Origin: Alkaliflexus imshenetskii DSM 15055
Lineage (GTDB): Bacteria; Bacteroidota; Bacteroidia; Bacteroidales; Marinilabiliaceae
Assembly: GCF_000517065.1 (NCBI RefSeq)
Contig: NZ_KI912105.1
Coordinates: 3,721,641-3,785,640 of the forward strand
Length of the DNA stretch: 64,000 nucleotides
Reading direction: 5' to 3'
Shown: positions 46,501 to 55,636 of the stretch, one piece after another
How positions within the stretch are numbered: position 1 is the stretch's first letter
Layout: each line of letters starts with the position of its first letter
Notes under the pieces: generated by a model
Seen by the model: the letters and a program-made list of their open reading frames with translations, nothing else
Told to the model about the DNA's origin: nothing
Database searches by the model: none
Program-made: the position numbers and the translations under genes

Positions 46501-46917
46501 GGTTTTACTTTTTAATCTGTTAGCAGAAGGATTTGGGCTTTGCGCCCGATAGATAATCTGATTGGATTCAGATTTGATTGGATTTCTAGTACAGAAAAGC
46601 AGTGTCAGATTTTGATATAACAGCATATTCTTTAGCTGCATACGAAACAAGAGCAGATATGTTCTACACGACAAATATAGCAAAATTACCGAATATTTAA
46701 GTCGCTATATCGATTTCTTAGTGGTCTAATTATTTGTAAGTAGTTGATTATTAATAATCTCTGTTGTTTTGAATTATTTTAAATTGTTTCTATGCGAATG
46801 ATATATGGTTTATATACAATTTACCACTTTTTAAGGAAAAATGTCCATAGTTAGTTGTAATGCGATATTGTGATTACGTATTTTTGCGGTATATAAATTC
46901 ATTGAAAAACTAAGAAT
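46501..46917. other. Divergent gene-free stretch, ablA leader
   Basis: 417 bases. On the ablA side: an inverted repeat AATCTGA-TTGGAT-TCAGATT (46555-46574), a GGGC/GCCC hairpin (46535-46548), and two adjacent minus-strand -7 boxes (complements of CAAATATA 46672-46679 and CAAAATTA 46681-46688), giving a leader of about 170 bases. On the other side lies the yhcH promoter. No coding frame. Confidence 0.5.
46855..46886 (+). promoter_or_regulatory. Promoter of the YhcH-family gene
   Basis: TTG at 46855-46857 and TATTTTTG at 46879-46886, 21 bases apart. The predicted start is about 27 bases before the ATG at 46918. Confidence 0.6.
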
Positions 46918-47370
46918 ATGATAGTTGATACCCTTGAAAATGCATCGCGTTATTTCATGCTGCACCCGTCGCTCGAGCAAGCATTTGATTTTCTGGAGAC
47001 ATTGACAGCAGAGGATTTTCCGGAAGGAAAAACAGAGATAATCGGAGACCATCTTTACGGTAATGGAATGGTTCGTGATACTAAAAGTTATGACGAAAGT
47101 ATATGGGAGTCGCATGACAAGTATCTGGATATTCACTTTCTGGTTGAAGGGGATGAGAAAATTTTCTATGCCGATGAGGCGGATATGACTGAAACGCAGG
47201 CTTACAATGCGGAAAAAGACATCACCGTATTTGACGGAGATGGAGGAGAGGTGTTTTTTCCTATCAATGGATTTGTAATCTTTTTCCCGGGCGAGATTCA
47301 CAAGGCGCTTGTGCATGGTGCACGTCCTAACAAGGTTAAGAAAATGGTTATTAAATTGAGCATCGATTAA
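46918..47370 (+). CDS. YhcH/YjgK/YiaL (EbgC/NanQ-like) family protein
   Basis: 150 aa cupin-like beta-barrel. Motifs: EGKTEIIGDHLYG, SYDESIWESHDKYLDIHFLV with conserved Glu/His residues, FFPGEIHKALVHG. In some species members are sugar anomerases such as for sialic acid (NanQ). A sialate O-acetylesterase lies 22 kb away; any link is speculative. Monocistronic with strong promoter and terminator. Confidence 0.9.
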   Translation: MIVDTLENASRYFMLHPSLEQAFDFLETLTAEDFPEGKTEIIGDHLYGNGMVRDTKSYDESIWESHDKYLDIHFLVEGDEKIFYADEADMTETQAYNAEKDITVFDGDGGEVFFPINGFVIFFPGEIHKALVHGARPNKVKKMVIKLSID

Positions 47371-47393
47371 TTTCACTTAGTTACTGATAAACA

Positions 47394-47432
47394 GAAAGGG
47401 TGAGCTGTAATGGCTCACCCTTTCGTTTTTAC
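47394..47432 (+). terminator. Terminator between yhcH and the M3 peptidase
   Basis: GAAAGGGTGAGC, loop TGTAATG, GCTCACCCTTTC, then GTTTTT: a perfect 12-bp stem. Confidence 0.9.
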
Positions 47433-47444
47433 TTGTATGATGCT

Positions 47445-49577
47445 TTATTTCAATCCACTGCGTTCCAGCAGAGGATCGATGGATGGTTCAGAACCTCTGA
47501 AATCTACATACAATTCCATTGGATGTTTGGTACCGCCTTTTGATAGGATGGTTTCGCGAAACCTGTCGGCAGTAGCTTTATCAAAAATGCCATTCTGCCT
47601 GAAAAGCGAATATGCATCGGCATCCAATACTTCGGCCCATTTATAGCCATAGTATCCGGCAGCATACCCTCCATCAAATATGTGCCCAAAGGCAGTGCTC
47701 ATGCAGCTTCCATCAACTTCGGGAAACAACTCTGTACGCGCCATCGCATTTTTTTCAAAATCAACGGGTTTGGTCGTTACCGGCTCCGTAACAGAGTGCC
47801 ATGCCATATCATTAAAGCCAAAACTTAACTGACGAACAGTAAAATAGCCACTCTGGAAATTACCTGCATCAATGATTTTATCAATTAGTTCACCGGGGAT
47901 GGGCTCTCCTGTTTCATAATGAAATGCCACCTGTTGAAGCCACTCTTTTTCTCTGGCCCAGTTTTCCATTATCTGGGATGGCAACTCTACAAAATCGCGA
48001 AAAACGCTTGTGCCCGACTGGCTCTCATAGGTCACGTTGCTAAGCATTCCATGCAATGCATGACCAAATTCATGAAGATATGTGGTAACCTCATTGTATG
48101 TAAGTAGAGAGGGGCGGGTGGGGGTTGGTTCCGTAAAATTGCAGACGATAGAGATATGTGGTCTGACATCATTGCCATTTTCACGATACTGATCGCGGAA
48201 GGAGGTCATCCATGCTCCGCCTTGTTTCGATTTTCTTGGATGGAAATCCATGTAAAGAACCGACAAAAAGGAGCCGTCCTTGTCAAACACCTCATAGGCT
48301 TGCACATCGGGGTGATATACCGGTATGTCGGTGTTGAGCTTATAGGTAAGTCCCCAAAGTTTGTGGGTTAAATCAAATACGCCATCGGTAATTCGCTGAA
48401 GCTCAAAATAGGGCTTTACCAGCTCCTCATTCAGGTCGAACAGTGAGTTTTTAAGTTTTTCGGAGTAGTAGGCAAAGTCCCATCGTTGTAAAGAACCTTC
48501 CAAGCCCTCTTTTTTGGCGAAAGCAGCTACTTCTTCAACATCTTTTTGTGCAAAAGGGAATGATTTTACAAAGAGCTGATCCAGAAATTGGTTTACTTTC
48601 TGAGCCGATTGTGCCATGCGCTCTTCAAGTACATAATCCGCATAGCTGTTAAAGCCCAGAAGGCGTGCAATTTGGAGTCGTAGTTCTACCTGGCGCAGTA
48701 CAATGTGATTGTTGTCTCTATCGTTACCTCTATTGCCACGCGAAGAGGAAGCTCTGAATATCTCTTCCCGCAAGGCACGATTATCGGCAAATTTCATGAA
48801 TGGAATCATGCTTGGCGCATGCAGTGAGAACATCCAACCTTCTTTATTTTCACTCTTTGCCAGCATTGCAGCTGCTTCCACAACAGCATCGGGCAAACCT
48901 GAAAGGTCTTTCTGGTCGGTCACGTGCAATTTGTAGTCGTTGGTTTCGGCAAGTAGGTTTTCACCAAATTCGAGCGACAATTGTGCGAGTTCTGTGGTGA
49001 GTGCGCGATAAATTTCCTTCTCTGTATTGGATAGTAGTGCCCCTCGACGAACGAATGCCTTGTAGGTATCGGTAAGCAGCTTCTCCTGATCTGGTCTTAA
49101 TGTTAAGGCGCTTTTTTGCTCGTAAACCGACTTAACTTTTTCAAAGAGTTGCTCATTTAACCAGATGTCATTTGAGTAGGCAGTTAGCAACGGCGAAACC
49201 TCACGGGCAATTCTCTGGATTTCATCACTTGTTTCGGCCGAGTTCAGGTTAAAAAAGATGGCGCTTAATCTTCCAAGTTGTTTGCCTGATTTCTCAAGTG
49301 CTTCAATGGTGTTTTCGAAGGTTGGTGCTGACGAGTTGTGTATTATGTCACTGATTTCACGCCGGCCGTTCTCCATAGATTGTTGAAATGCAGGCAAATA
49401 ATGTTCTGTCCTGATTTCCGTAAATGGCGGGGTTTGATGTATAGAGGAAAATTCTTGTAGCAATGGATTGTTGTTGTTCATACTATCTGGGCTTTTACAA
49501 AATGCAAAAAGTTGACTTATTGCTAAACAGAGAATCAATGTTTTTGTTTCTCTTTTTAAGAAGGTTTGAGTTTTCAT
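47445..49577 (-). CDS. M3-family zinc metallopeptidase (Dcp-like), lipoprotein
   Basis: 710 aa. The lipoprotein signal ends at Cys27 (CLAISQLFAFC), so it is exported and membrane-anchored. The zinc site HExxH is YLHEFGHALHGML near residue 500. Sequence and length fit peptidyl-dipeptidase Dcp/oligopeptidase A. It removes dipeptides from the C-terminus of short peptides, suggesting peptide feeding together with the S37 enzyme at 7-8 kb. Monocistronic. Confidence 0.93.
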   Translation of the reverse strand: MKTQTFLKRETKTLILCLAISQLFAFCKSPDSMNNNNPLLQEFSSIHQTPPFTEIRTEHYLPAFQQSMENGRREISDIIHNSSAPTFENTIEALEKSGKQLGRLSAIFFNLNSAETSDEIQRIAREVSPLLTAYSNDIWLNEQLFEKVKSVYEQKSALTLRPDQEKLLTDTYKAFVRRGALLSNTEKEIYRALTTELAQLSLEFGENLLAETNDYKLHVTDQKDLSGLPDAVVEAAAMLAKSENKEGWMFSLHAPSMIPFMKFADNRALREEIFRASSSRGNRGNDRDNNHIVLRQVELRLQIARLLGFNSYADYVLEERMAQSAQKVNQFLDQLFVKSFPFAQKDVEEVAAFAKKEGLEGSLQRWDFAYYSEKLKNSLFDLNEELVKPYFELQRITDGVFDLTHKLWGLTYKLNTDIPVYHPDVQAYEVFDKDGSFLSVLYMDFHPRKSKQGGAWMTSFRDQYRENGNDVRPHISIVCNFTEPTPTRPSLLTYNEVTTYLHEFGHALHGMLSNVTYESQSGTSVFRDFVELPSQIMENWAREKEWLQQVAFHYETGEPIPGELIDKIIDAGNFQSGYFTVRQLSFGFNDMAWHSVTEPVTTKPVDFEKNAMARTELFPEVDGSCMSTAFGHIFDGGYAAGYYGYKWAEVLDADAYSLFRQNGIFDKATADRFRETILSKGGTKHPMELYVDFRGSEPSIDPLLERSGLK

Positions 49578-49837
49578 AATGGGTTGTAAAATTACTAAAT
49601 CGAAATTAATTGGTGACTAAATCCCTACGTTTGAGGGTTCAAAAACTGCGCGTGCAAGTTAATTATATCATATTGGTTATAAAACTGGAATCTATGTTCA
49701 GTTTTCTGATTTTTGTCATTTGTGTGTAATTTTGTGTTTTAATATTTTCAATTAGTATTGTTTGTTCTGATGCTTATGCCTTATTTTTAGTGTGAGATTG
49801 CTACTTTTGTTATGTATAGAAACTAAACTTGTAAATT

Positions 49838-50827
49838 ATGGATTTATTGAAAAGGTTGATTTTGTTGGTTTTAATTTCCGGTTTGGTACTACCGGCCGTT
49901 AATGCACAAAAGAGTGTGACCGATTTTTTAGATATGGGTAAAGAGGACGCCCGCATTATGTCAGAGGCCTATCTTCGTCCGTATGGCGAAATGCTTGGGA
50001 ACACGCTGAACGGAGGCTGGTACAATTCTGCAAGAGTGCACCGCGTTGGTGGGTTCTCTTTAACCATGGGAGTGAACATGGCAATGGTTCCTTCTTCAGG
50101 TAAGAATTTTGATGTGGCGCCGCTGCTTAATCAAATGCAAGGTGGCTGGACACTTAAAGATGCAAATAACCATCTTGCACCTACTGTTGCAGGTAAAATG
50201 CCCGCATCTGTGCGTCCGGTTTTGCAACAAGGTAATCAGGATGTGCTCACGCTGCCGGATGGTTCAGGTTTCGATAAATTTCCGATGCCCATGGCTCAGG
50301 TGAGCGTTGGACTACCTTTCCGTTCAGAGATTTCGATGAGATTGGTTCCATCTATATCTGCCGGTGATGCAGGTAAAGTGAATCTTATAGGCTTTGGTTT
50401 TAAGCACAGTGTAAAGGAGTATTTGCCTGTAATAAAGCATATGCCGTTGGTTCACTCTTCTGTTCTGGTTGGATATACCCATTTGGGCAGCGAAGTAAAT
50501 GTGACACCAAACGCTGATTTTGCTGGTTCTAATCAAAAATTGGAGATCAATTCCAATGGATTTACATCGCGTTTTCTGTTGGGAGTGAATATTCCTGTAA
50601 TTGCGCTTTATACCGGCGTGGGTTATGGTAGCACCAATAGCGATTTTGACCTAACCGGTAATTATGGGTCGCTTGGAAATAACCCCTTCTCATTGGCATA
50701 TAAAACAAGCGGTTTCGATTTTAATGCCGGCATGAGGTTGAGATTAGGCATTCTGGCCATTTTTGGTGATTACACTTTTGGCGATTATTCAATGGCTACA
50801 TTGGGTGTCGGACTTAGTTTCAGATAG
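49838..50827 (+). CDS. DUF6588 family exported protein
   Basis: 329 aa. Signal peptide about 1-23 (LILLVLISGLVLPAVNA). The start QKSVTDFLDMGKEDARIMSE and the GEMLGNTLNGGWYNSARVH region are typical of DUF6588. The beta-rich remainder with many Gly and alternating residues, ending in VGLSFR, suggests an outer-membrane barrel; this is inference. A -7 box TACTTTTG lies at 49802-49809. Function unknown; found in Bacteroidota. Confidence 0.85.
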   Translation: MDLLKRLILLVLISGLVLPAVNAQKSVTDFLDMGKEDARIMSEAYLRPYGEMLGNTLNGGWYNSARVHRVGGFSLTMGVNMAMVPSSGKNFDVAPLLNQMQGGWTLKDANNHLAPTVAGKMPASVRPVLQQGNQDVLTLPDGSGFDKFPMPMAQVSVGLPFRSEISMRLVPSISAGDAGKVNLIGFGFKHSVKEYLPVIKHMPLVHSSVLVGYTHLGSEVNVTPNADFAGSNQKLEINSNGFTSRFLLGVNIPVIALYTGVGYGSTNSDFDLTGNYGSLGNNPFSLAYKTSGFDFNAGMRLRLGILAIFGDYTFGDYSMATLGVGLSFR

Positions 50828-50843
50828 ATAAAAGTGTGTTTTT

Positions 50844-50885
50844 AATAAACCCGCAAGATTTATTTCAGAATTTTGCGGGTTTATT
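50844..50885 (+). terminator. Terminator after DUF6588 gene
   Basis: AATAAACCCGCAA, a 16-base loop, TTGCGGGTTTATT: a perfect 13-bp stem. Confidence 0.85.
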
Positions 50886-50958
50886 ATTTAAACCTGTAAG
50901 ATGAAACAATGTTTTTAATTTTATTTTATAATTTTAGGTATCAAAAAACTACTAAACC

Positions 50959-52161
50959 ATGTCTGAAAACTATTTTAAAAAGTATCCATCCAAAGATGGC
51001 TTCTATAAAGAGTATGGAGGAGCGTTTATTCCTCCTGTCCTCGAGGAAGAGATGAATAAAATTAACGATGCGTACTATGCCATAAGTAAGTCGCACAGCT
51101 TTATCTCTGAACTACGTAGCATCCGTAAGCACTATCAGGGTCGTCCTACGCCTGTTTACTATTGTAACCGTTTGTCCGAAAAATATGGCGGTCGCATCTA
51201 TCTGAAGCGAGAGGATTTGAACCATACAGGTGCCCATAAATTAAACCATTGTATGGGAGAGGCGCTTCTTGCAAAGTATATGGGCAAAAAGAAGCTGATT
51301 GCTGAAACCGGTGCAGGCCAGCATGGTGTGGCTTTGGCAACTGCTGCGGCATATTTTGGCCTCGAATGCGAAATTCACATGGGCGAAGTTGACATTGCCA
51401 AGGAGCATCCCAATGTGGTGAGAATGAAGATTCTTGGTGCCACGGTGGTGCCTGTGTCGCATGGTCTTAAAACTTTGAAAGAGGCCGTTGATTCAGCTTT
51501 TCAATCCTATTTGAAAGACCCGGTTAATACCATTTATTGTATCGGTTCTGTTGTTGGTCCACATCCATTCCCAATGATGGTGCGCGATTTTCAGCGAATC
51601 GTTGGTATTGAAGCACGTGAGCAGTTTTTTGAGATGACAGGTGAACTTCCTGACAGCGTGGTTGCTTGTGTGGGTGGTGGTAGTAATGCCATGGGGATTT
51701 TCTCTGGTTTTCTCGATGATGAGGAGTGTAAACTCTATGGTGTGGAGCCGGGAGGCCGTTCGCTTGAACTGGGAGATCATGCCGCTACTATGACTTTAGG
51801 TAAGCCAGGTATTATTCATGGGTTTAAGTGTTACCTTTTACAAGATGAAAAAGGTGAGCCTAGCCCTGTTTCCTCGGTTGCCAGCGGTTTGGATTATCCC
51901 GGTGTTGGTCCTGAGCACAGTATGCTTAAGGATATGGATCGTGTCAACTACGATGTGGTTTCAGATAAAGAAACCATCGATGCATTTTTTGAGCTTAGTC
52001 GTCTGGAAGGCATTATACCAGCGTTGGAAAGTGCCCATGCAGTGGCATACGCCATCAAGTTGGCTCAAAAGGAAAAGCAATCGTCTATCCTCGTAAATTT
52101 GAGTGGTCGAGGTGATAAAGACCTTGATTTTGTGATGGATAACTATGGTATGAATTACTAA
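50959..52161 (+). CDS. trpB: Tryptophan synthase beta subunit
   Basis: 400 aa. PLP lysine in [17 protein letters not shown], glycine loop [18 protein letters not shown], phosphate loop [10 protein letters not shown], and [13 protein letters not shown]. The sequence fits TrpB1 with one change (HTGAHKLNH rather than the usual HTGAHKINN). It makes tryptophan from indole and serine. Neither trpA nor any other trp gene is next to it, which is unusual for TrpB1. Confidence 0.94.
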   Translation: MSENYFKKYPSKDGFYKEYGGAFIPPVLEEEMNKINDAYYAISKSHSFISELRSIRKHYQGRPTPVYYCNRLSEKYGGRIYLKREDLNHTGAHKLNHCMGEALLAKYMGKKKLIAETGAGQHGVALATAAAYFGLECEIHMGEVDIAKEHPNVVRMKILGATVVPVSHGLKTLKEAVDSAFQSYLKDPVNTIYCIGSVVGPHPFPMMVRDFQRIVGIEAREQFFEMTGELPDSVVACVGGGSNAMGIFSGFLDDEECKLYGVEPGGRSLELGDHAATMTLGKPGIIHGFKCYLLQDEKGEPSPVSSVASGLDYPGVGPEHSMLKDMDRVNYDVVSDKETIDAFFELSRLEGIIPALESAHAVAYAIKLAQKEKQSSILVNLSGRGDKDLDFVMDNYGMNY

Positions 52162-52191
52162 TACCTGGTATCGAATACTCCTAAACATAAG

Positions 52192-52223
52192 AACAGAGGG
52201 CATTGCGATGTTCTCTGTTTTTT
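52192..52223 (+). terminator. trpB terminator
   Basis: AACAGAG, a 14-base loop, CTCTGTT followed by TTTTG, just past trpB. It covers the first ATG (52208) of the following open frame, which favours a later start for that gene. Confidence 0.7.
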
Positions 52224-52243
52224 GTTCTAAAAATGGTTGGATT

Positions 52244-53002
52244 ATGTTTTTTATTTTGTCCAAGTTACTGGCCGTTTTATTGTCGCCATTTTTTGTGGCA
52301 TTGGCAATATTGATTTTATCGTTAATGCTATCAAAGCATCGCAAGATGTTTCTGATAACTTCTATTCTGATTTTGATAGTCTTCAGCAATCCGATGTTGT
52401 TTCGCAAAACCATTCAATGGTGGGAAAGCAGTCCGGTTAATCTTCCCAAAAATGACGAACGTATTAAAAGGATTGTGGTATTGGGTGGAATGAGTTCGCA
52501 ACATGAAGCGTCGGAAAGGGTGCGTTTTAGCCAAAGCGGAGACCGACTGATGCAGGCATTATTACTTTGGCAGCACAATGATGCAGAAGCACTTATTCTA
52601 TCCGGAGGTTCTGCTGCAATAATGAACAAGGAGCGCGGTGAGAGTGCATTTTTAACTGAGTTCTTAACCGATTTGGGCATGGAGTCTGGACGTATATTTG
52701 TAGATTCTCTCTCAAGAAATACCCATGAAAATGCATTGAATACTGCAGATATTTTCCGAAAAAATGAGTGGCCGCTTGAGATTACACTGGTCACGTCGGC
52801 CTGGCACATGCCGCGTGCACAAAAGTGTTTTGAAAAGCAGGGTTTTAGTGTGATAGCCATTGGCGCGGATCCCCTTTATCCATTTTCAGATGCAGTGCCT
52901 ACCGATTGGTTTCTGCCTTCTCTGTCGGTATTATCTTCCTGGGAATTAATCATTAAAGAGTGGGTTGGTCTTCTCGTATACAAAATTCGGGGGTACGCAT
53001 AA
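52244..53002 (+). CDS. YdcF/ElyC-like envelope protein (DUF218)
   Basis: 252 aa from the ATG at 52244 (MFFILSKLLAVLLSPFFVAL); the ATG at 52208 sits in the terminator and is not favoured. Two N-terminal membrane helices (SKLLAVLLSPFFVALAILIL, FLITSILILIVFSNPML). DUF218 core: KRIVVLGGMSSQH, ALILSGGSAA, DSLSRNTHENAL, LVTSAWHMPRA. Relatives (ElyC, SanA, YdcF) affect peptidoglycan or outer-membrane barrier. Reaction unknown. Confidence 0.9.
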   Translation: MFFILSKLLAVLLSPFFVALAILILSLMLSKHRKMFLITSILILIVFSNPMLFRKTIQWWESSPVNLPKNDERIKRIVVLGGMSSQHEASERVRFSQSGDRLMQALLLWQHNDAEALILSGGSAAIMNKERGESAFLTEFLTDLGMESGRIFVDSLSRNTHENALNTADIFRKNEWPLEITLVTSAWHMPRAQKCFEKQGFSVIAIGADPLYPFSDAVPTDWFLPSLSVLSSWELIIKEWVGLLVYKIRGYA

Positions 53003-53070
53003 CCTGTTGTTTTATTGCGAGATAGTAATTTGCAAGGTTTGTTTGAGTTACGAAAAGCATATTTGCAATA

Positions 53071-53112
53071 AATAGAAAGAGTGTACGGTATATGCCGCAC
53101 ACTCTTTCTATT
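53071..53112. terminator. Bidirectional terminator between ydcF-like and nrfA
   Basis: AATAGAAAGAGTGT, 14-base inner part with its own CGG/CCG pairs, ACACTCTTTCTATT: perfect 14-bp outer stem between convergent genes. Confidence 0.85.
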
Positions 53113-53220
53113 TCAACTCATCATGGGTCTATTGTAACACAATAAGATACGTTATGAATGCTAGTGTAGAGTTCCAATTATCACTTGTTTGCTCATTTTG
53201 TATCTTAATCTTGTGTCATC

Positions 53221-54735
53221 TTAGTTAACCGATACGGGATAGGTCGCTTCCCGTTTTTTGGCAGTTTCGAGCCATTGTGGTACAACGGTTTTAAGGAACA
53301 CTTCCTTCTCGGCATTTAAGGTAGCCATATCAAGGCCAATGAATGCTTGCGCCTTGGCTTTGGTAGAAATATCGGGTAATTCAACCGGGCCTGTATGTCC
53401 AAGGGTTGCCAATAGCCGTGCCAGCTTCACGCGGGCTTCCTGTGCTTTATCCATACCGGTGGAGATGATGCGTCCCAATTCAAGAGGGTTGTGAAATGAG
53501 TTACCATGGCCTGCAGCTGCAAAGTCCCATCGCCACTGAGCATGGCGGATATGCATCAGAATATCCTGCATCTGCGTTTCCGATGCACCCAAATCCCAGG
53601 CCTTTTTGGCTTCAAGATGCGCTTTAACCAGTTGATCCTCTAGCTGAGTGCGTATTTCATATATTTTATCCTGACGGTCGTACACGTTTTTAATCAAACG
53701 GTCGGTCTCTTCGCGGTGACAAACCTGACATGAACTAGCCACGTTGTTGAGCGGGCTTTGGATGTGGTGATTTGTAAATTTCATCCCACCTTCGCTTTTG
53801 TAGGGCATGTGACAATCGGCACATGACACACCTCGTTCCGCATGAATTCCTGTGGCATACACCTCGTAATCGGGATGTTGCGCCTTTAGCATCGGAGCTC
53901 GGCTAAGTGTGTGGGTCCAGTCAGTGAACCCAATGCGGTCGAAATAGGCTTCCATATCTTCCGCACGCATACCGTCATCCCACGGGAATACCAGATAGTT
54001 CACATCTTCAACAATGTTTTTATTAAAATAGTATTCAACATGGCACTGTGCACAGACAAGGCTGCGCATCTCTTGGTGCGAAGCTTTGGTAATGTCTTTT
54101 CCCTGACGTTCGAAGGCTTCAACAAGAGCGGGGCGTGAGATGTGTAGATTCATGGTTTCGGCATCGTGGCAGTCGGCACATCCGATGTGGTTCACTACTT
54201 CGGCGCCTAGCATATCCCATGAGCCTGCATAAAATCCGGCAACGCCATGTTCGGCCATTAGCCTTGGAACATCAGGACTTTTACAGGTCCAGCAGGTGTT
54301 GGGCTGAAACGAAGGTTTTCCATCCATCGGTGCTCCAACACGAAGTGTATTGTAGACATCTTCTACCGAGTAGTAGTGTCCGCGTGGCTGATTGTAATCA
54401 CGGGAGAAGGCATAGCCTGCCCACAATATTACCATTCTTGGATTGTCGGCAAGCGCGTCGCGCAATCCGGCTGTATTATGTTTACTTGAGAAGGTGGTGT
54501 CGGCAGTTCGCATATATGATTGGTATTGCCGCGGAAAGTTCTGTCCCCAAACCTCGTTACGTGGCTCCAGGCTGCTGTGGTTTACCTGGGGGGTATAGGC
54601 AAATACAGCTTCGGCTCTGCGCTCAACAATGGTAGAGGCAAACAGACCCAGAACGAATACAATAACCATCGTGCCTAAAAAAATGACCCAACCGAGCCAG
54701 GGTTTCTCTTTTATTTGTTCACTTATTGGTTTCAT
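53221..54735 (-). CDS. nrfA: Ammonia-forming cytochrome c nitrite reductase
   Basis: 504 aa. N-terminal membrane segment/signal (WLGWVIFLGTMVIVFVLGLF). Five heme sites: catalytic CWTCK with lysine ligand at about 148-152, then CADCH (186), CAQCH (228), CADCH (305) and CQVCH (336). All typical of NrfA. It reduces nitrite to ammonium with six electrons in the periplasm, fed by NrfH. It is second in the nrfHA pair, 54 bases after nrfH. Confidence 0.97.
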   Translation of the reverse strand: MKPISEQIKEKPWLGWVIFLGTMVIVFVLGLFASTIVERRAEAVFAYTPQVNHSSLEPRNEVWGQNFPRQYQSYMRTADTTFSSKHNTAGLRDALADNPRMVILWAGYAFSRDYNQPRGHYYSVEDVYNTLRVGAPMDGKPSFQPNTCWTCKSPDVPRLMAEHGVAGFYAGSWDMLGAEVVNHIGCADCHDAETMNLHISRPALVEAFERQGKDITKASHQEMRSLVCAQCHVEYYFNKNIVEDVNYLVFPWDDGMRAEDMEAYFDRIGFTDWTHTLSRAPMLKAQHPDYEVYATGIHAERGVSCADCHMPYKSEGGMKFTNHHIQSPLNNVASSCQVCHREETDRLIKNVYDRQDKIYEIRTQLEDQLVKAHLEAKKAWDLGASETQMQDILMHIRHAQWRWDFAAAGHGNSFHNPLELGRIISTGMDKAQEARVKLARLLATLGHTGPVELPDISTKAKAQAFIGLDMATLNAEKEVFLKTVVPQWLETAKKREATYPVSVN

Positions 54736-54789
54736 AAGTATAGAATTTAGGTTTTGATTTAAAATTGATGCGAAGTTTAATTAATAGTT

Positions 54790-55374
54790 CTACCTGCGTG
54801 ATACTTTCTTAAGCCATTCAGGTATGGGGCTGGATGGTACCGGTACCCGAGCATCGGGCACACTGGATAGACTATTGACGGTGCCGTGTGGTACATCGCG
54901 ATGACATTCAACGCAATATCTGTCACCAATATTCTGATGGATATCAGGGCGCATGGTGGTTAGTTTGGTGTCATCGAGCAAGTAGGTATGACATCTCACA
55001 CAATTGTCTTGCACAGCGTCTTTTCCGGCTTGTTTAATTGTAATAACCTGAGGTTCTAAACGGAATGTAAACATATAGGAGTGACGCATGCCATCCATCG
55101 CCTTAAAAAGGTAATGTTTAAAGATGTTGTCATTAGGTACGTGACAATCGCTACAACCAGCAACTTCGCGGTGCGAGCTGTGACTCCATGTGGCATATTG
55201 CGGCCCCATGATGTGGCAGTTGACGCATGTTTTCGGATTGTCCGAAAGATATGACGGAACGTTGGCTATGTGAAACACATAACTTCCCAATCCGGCAAAT
55301 ATGCCCAGAAGAACAATTACCGGAACTTTCCAGTGATCGGGCGGTATGAACCATCTGAGTAAGGATGTAAGCAT
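54790..55374 (-). CDS. nrfH: Tetraheme quinol dehydrogenase for NrfA
   Basis: 194 aa NapC/NirT-type cytochrome. One anchor helix (WKVPVIVLLGIFAGLGSYVF), then four heme motifs: CVNCH (50), CSDCH (74), CVRCH (125), CVECH (154). It passes electrons from menaquinol to NrfA. First gene of the nrfHA operon. The upstream 262 bases to hcp hold a weak palindrome but no clear promoter box. Confidence 0.95.
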   Translation of the reverse strand: MLTSLLRWFIPPDHWKVPVIVLLGIFAGLGSYVFHIANVPSYLSDNPKTCVNCHIMGPQYATWSHSSHREVAGCSDCHVPNDNIFKHYLFKAMDGMRHSYMFTFRLEPQVITIKQAGKDAVQDNCVRCHTYLLDDTKLTTMRPDIHQNIGDRYCVECHRDVPHGTVNSLSSVPDARVPVPSSPIPEWLKKVSRR

Positions 55375-55573
55375 AGGTAATGGTTTGGTTTGAAATCGAA
55401 TTTACAATAAAGTACTCGATTGTGAAATAGAAAAGGTTGTTCCAAACTCAATTTATAATTAATCTAATTAGCTTATTTATATTGTGTTGGTTGTAATGTA
55501 AAGTGTTTCAGCAAATAAAACGACATTTCAGTCTTTAATTGTGTTTGTATTGCCATAAAAAAATATGTTTATC

Positions 55574-55609
55574 AAAAAAAAGCGGCTTCTGTAAAGAGCC
55601 GCCTTTTTT
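55574..55609 (-). terminator. hcp terminator
   Basis: On the minus strand AGGCGGCTCT...AGAAGCCGCTTTTTTTT: GCGGCT/AGCCGC core with A and T tracts, 28 bases past the hcp stop. Confidence 0.8.
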
Positions 55610-55636
55610 AGTTTGATTTTCATCACTTGGTATTTT

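Noticed and set aside
46501-46683. N-terminal extension of ablA
   Set aside because: The extra 61 residues are not KamA-like and contain the leader hairpins and promoter boxes.
52208-52243. Earlier ATG for the YdcF-like protein
   Set aside because: It lies inside the trpB terminator hairpin, and the membrane helix begins right after the ATG at 52244.
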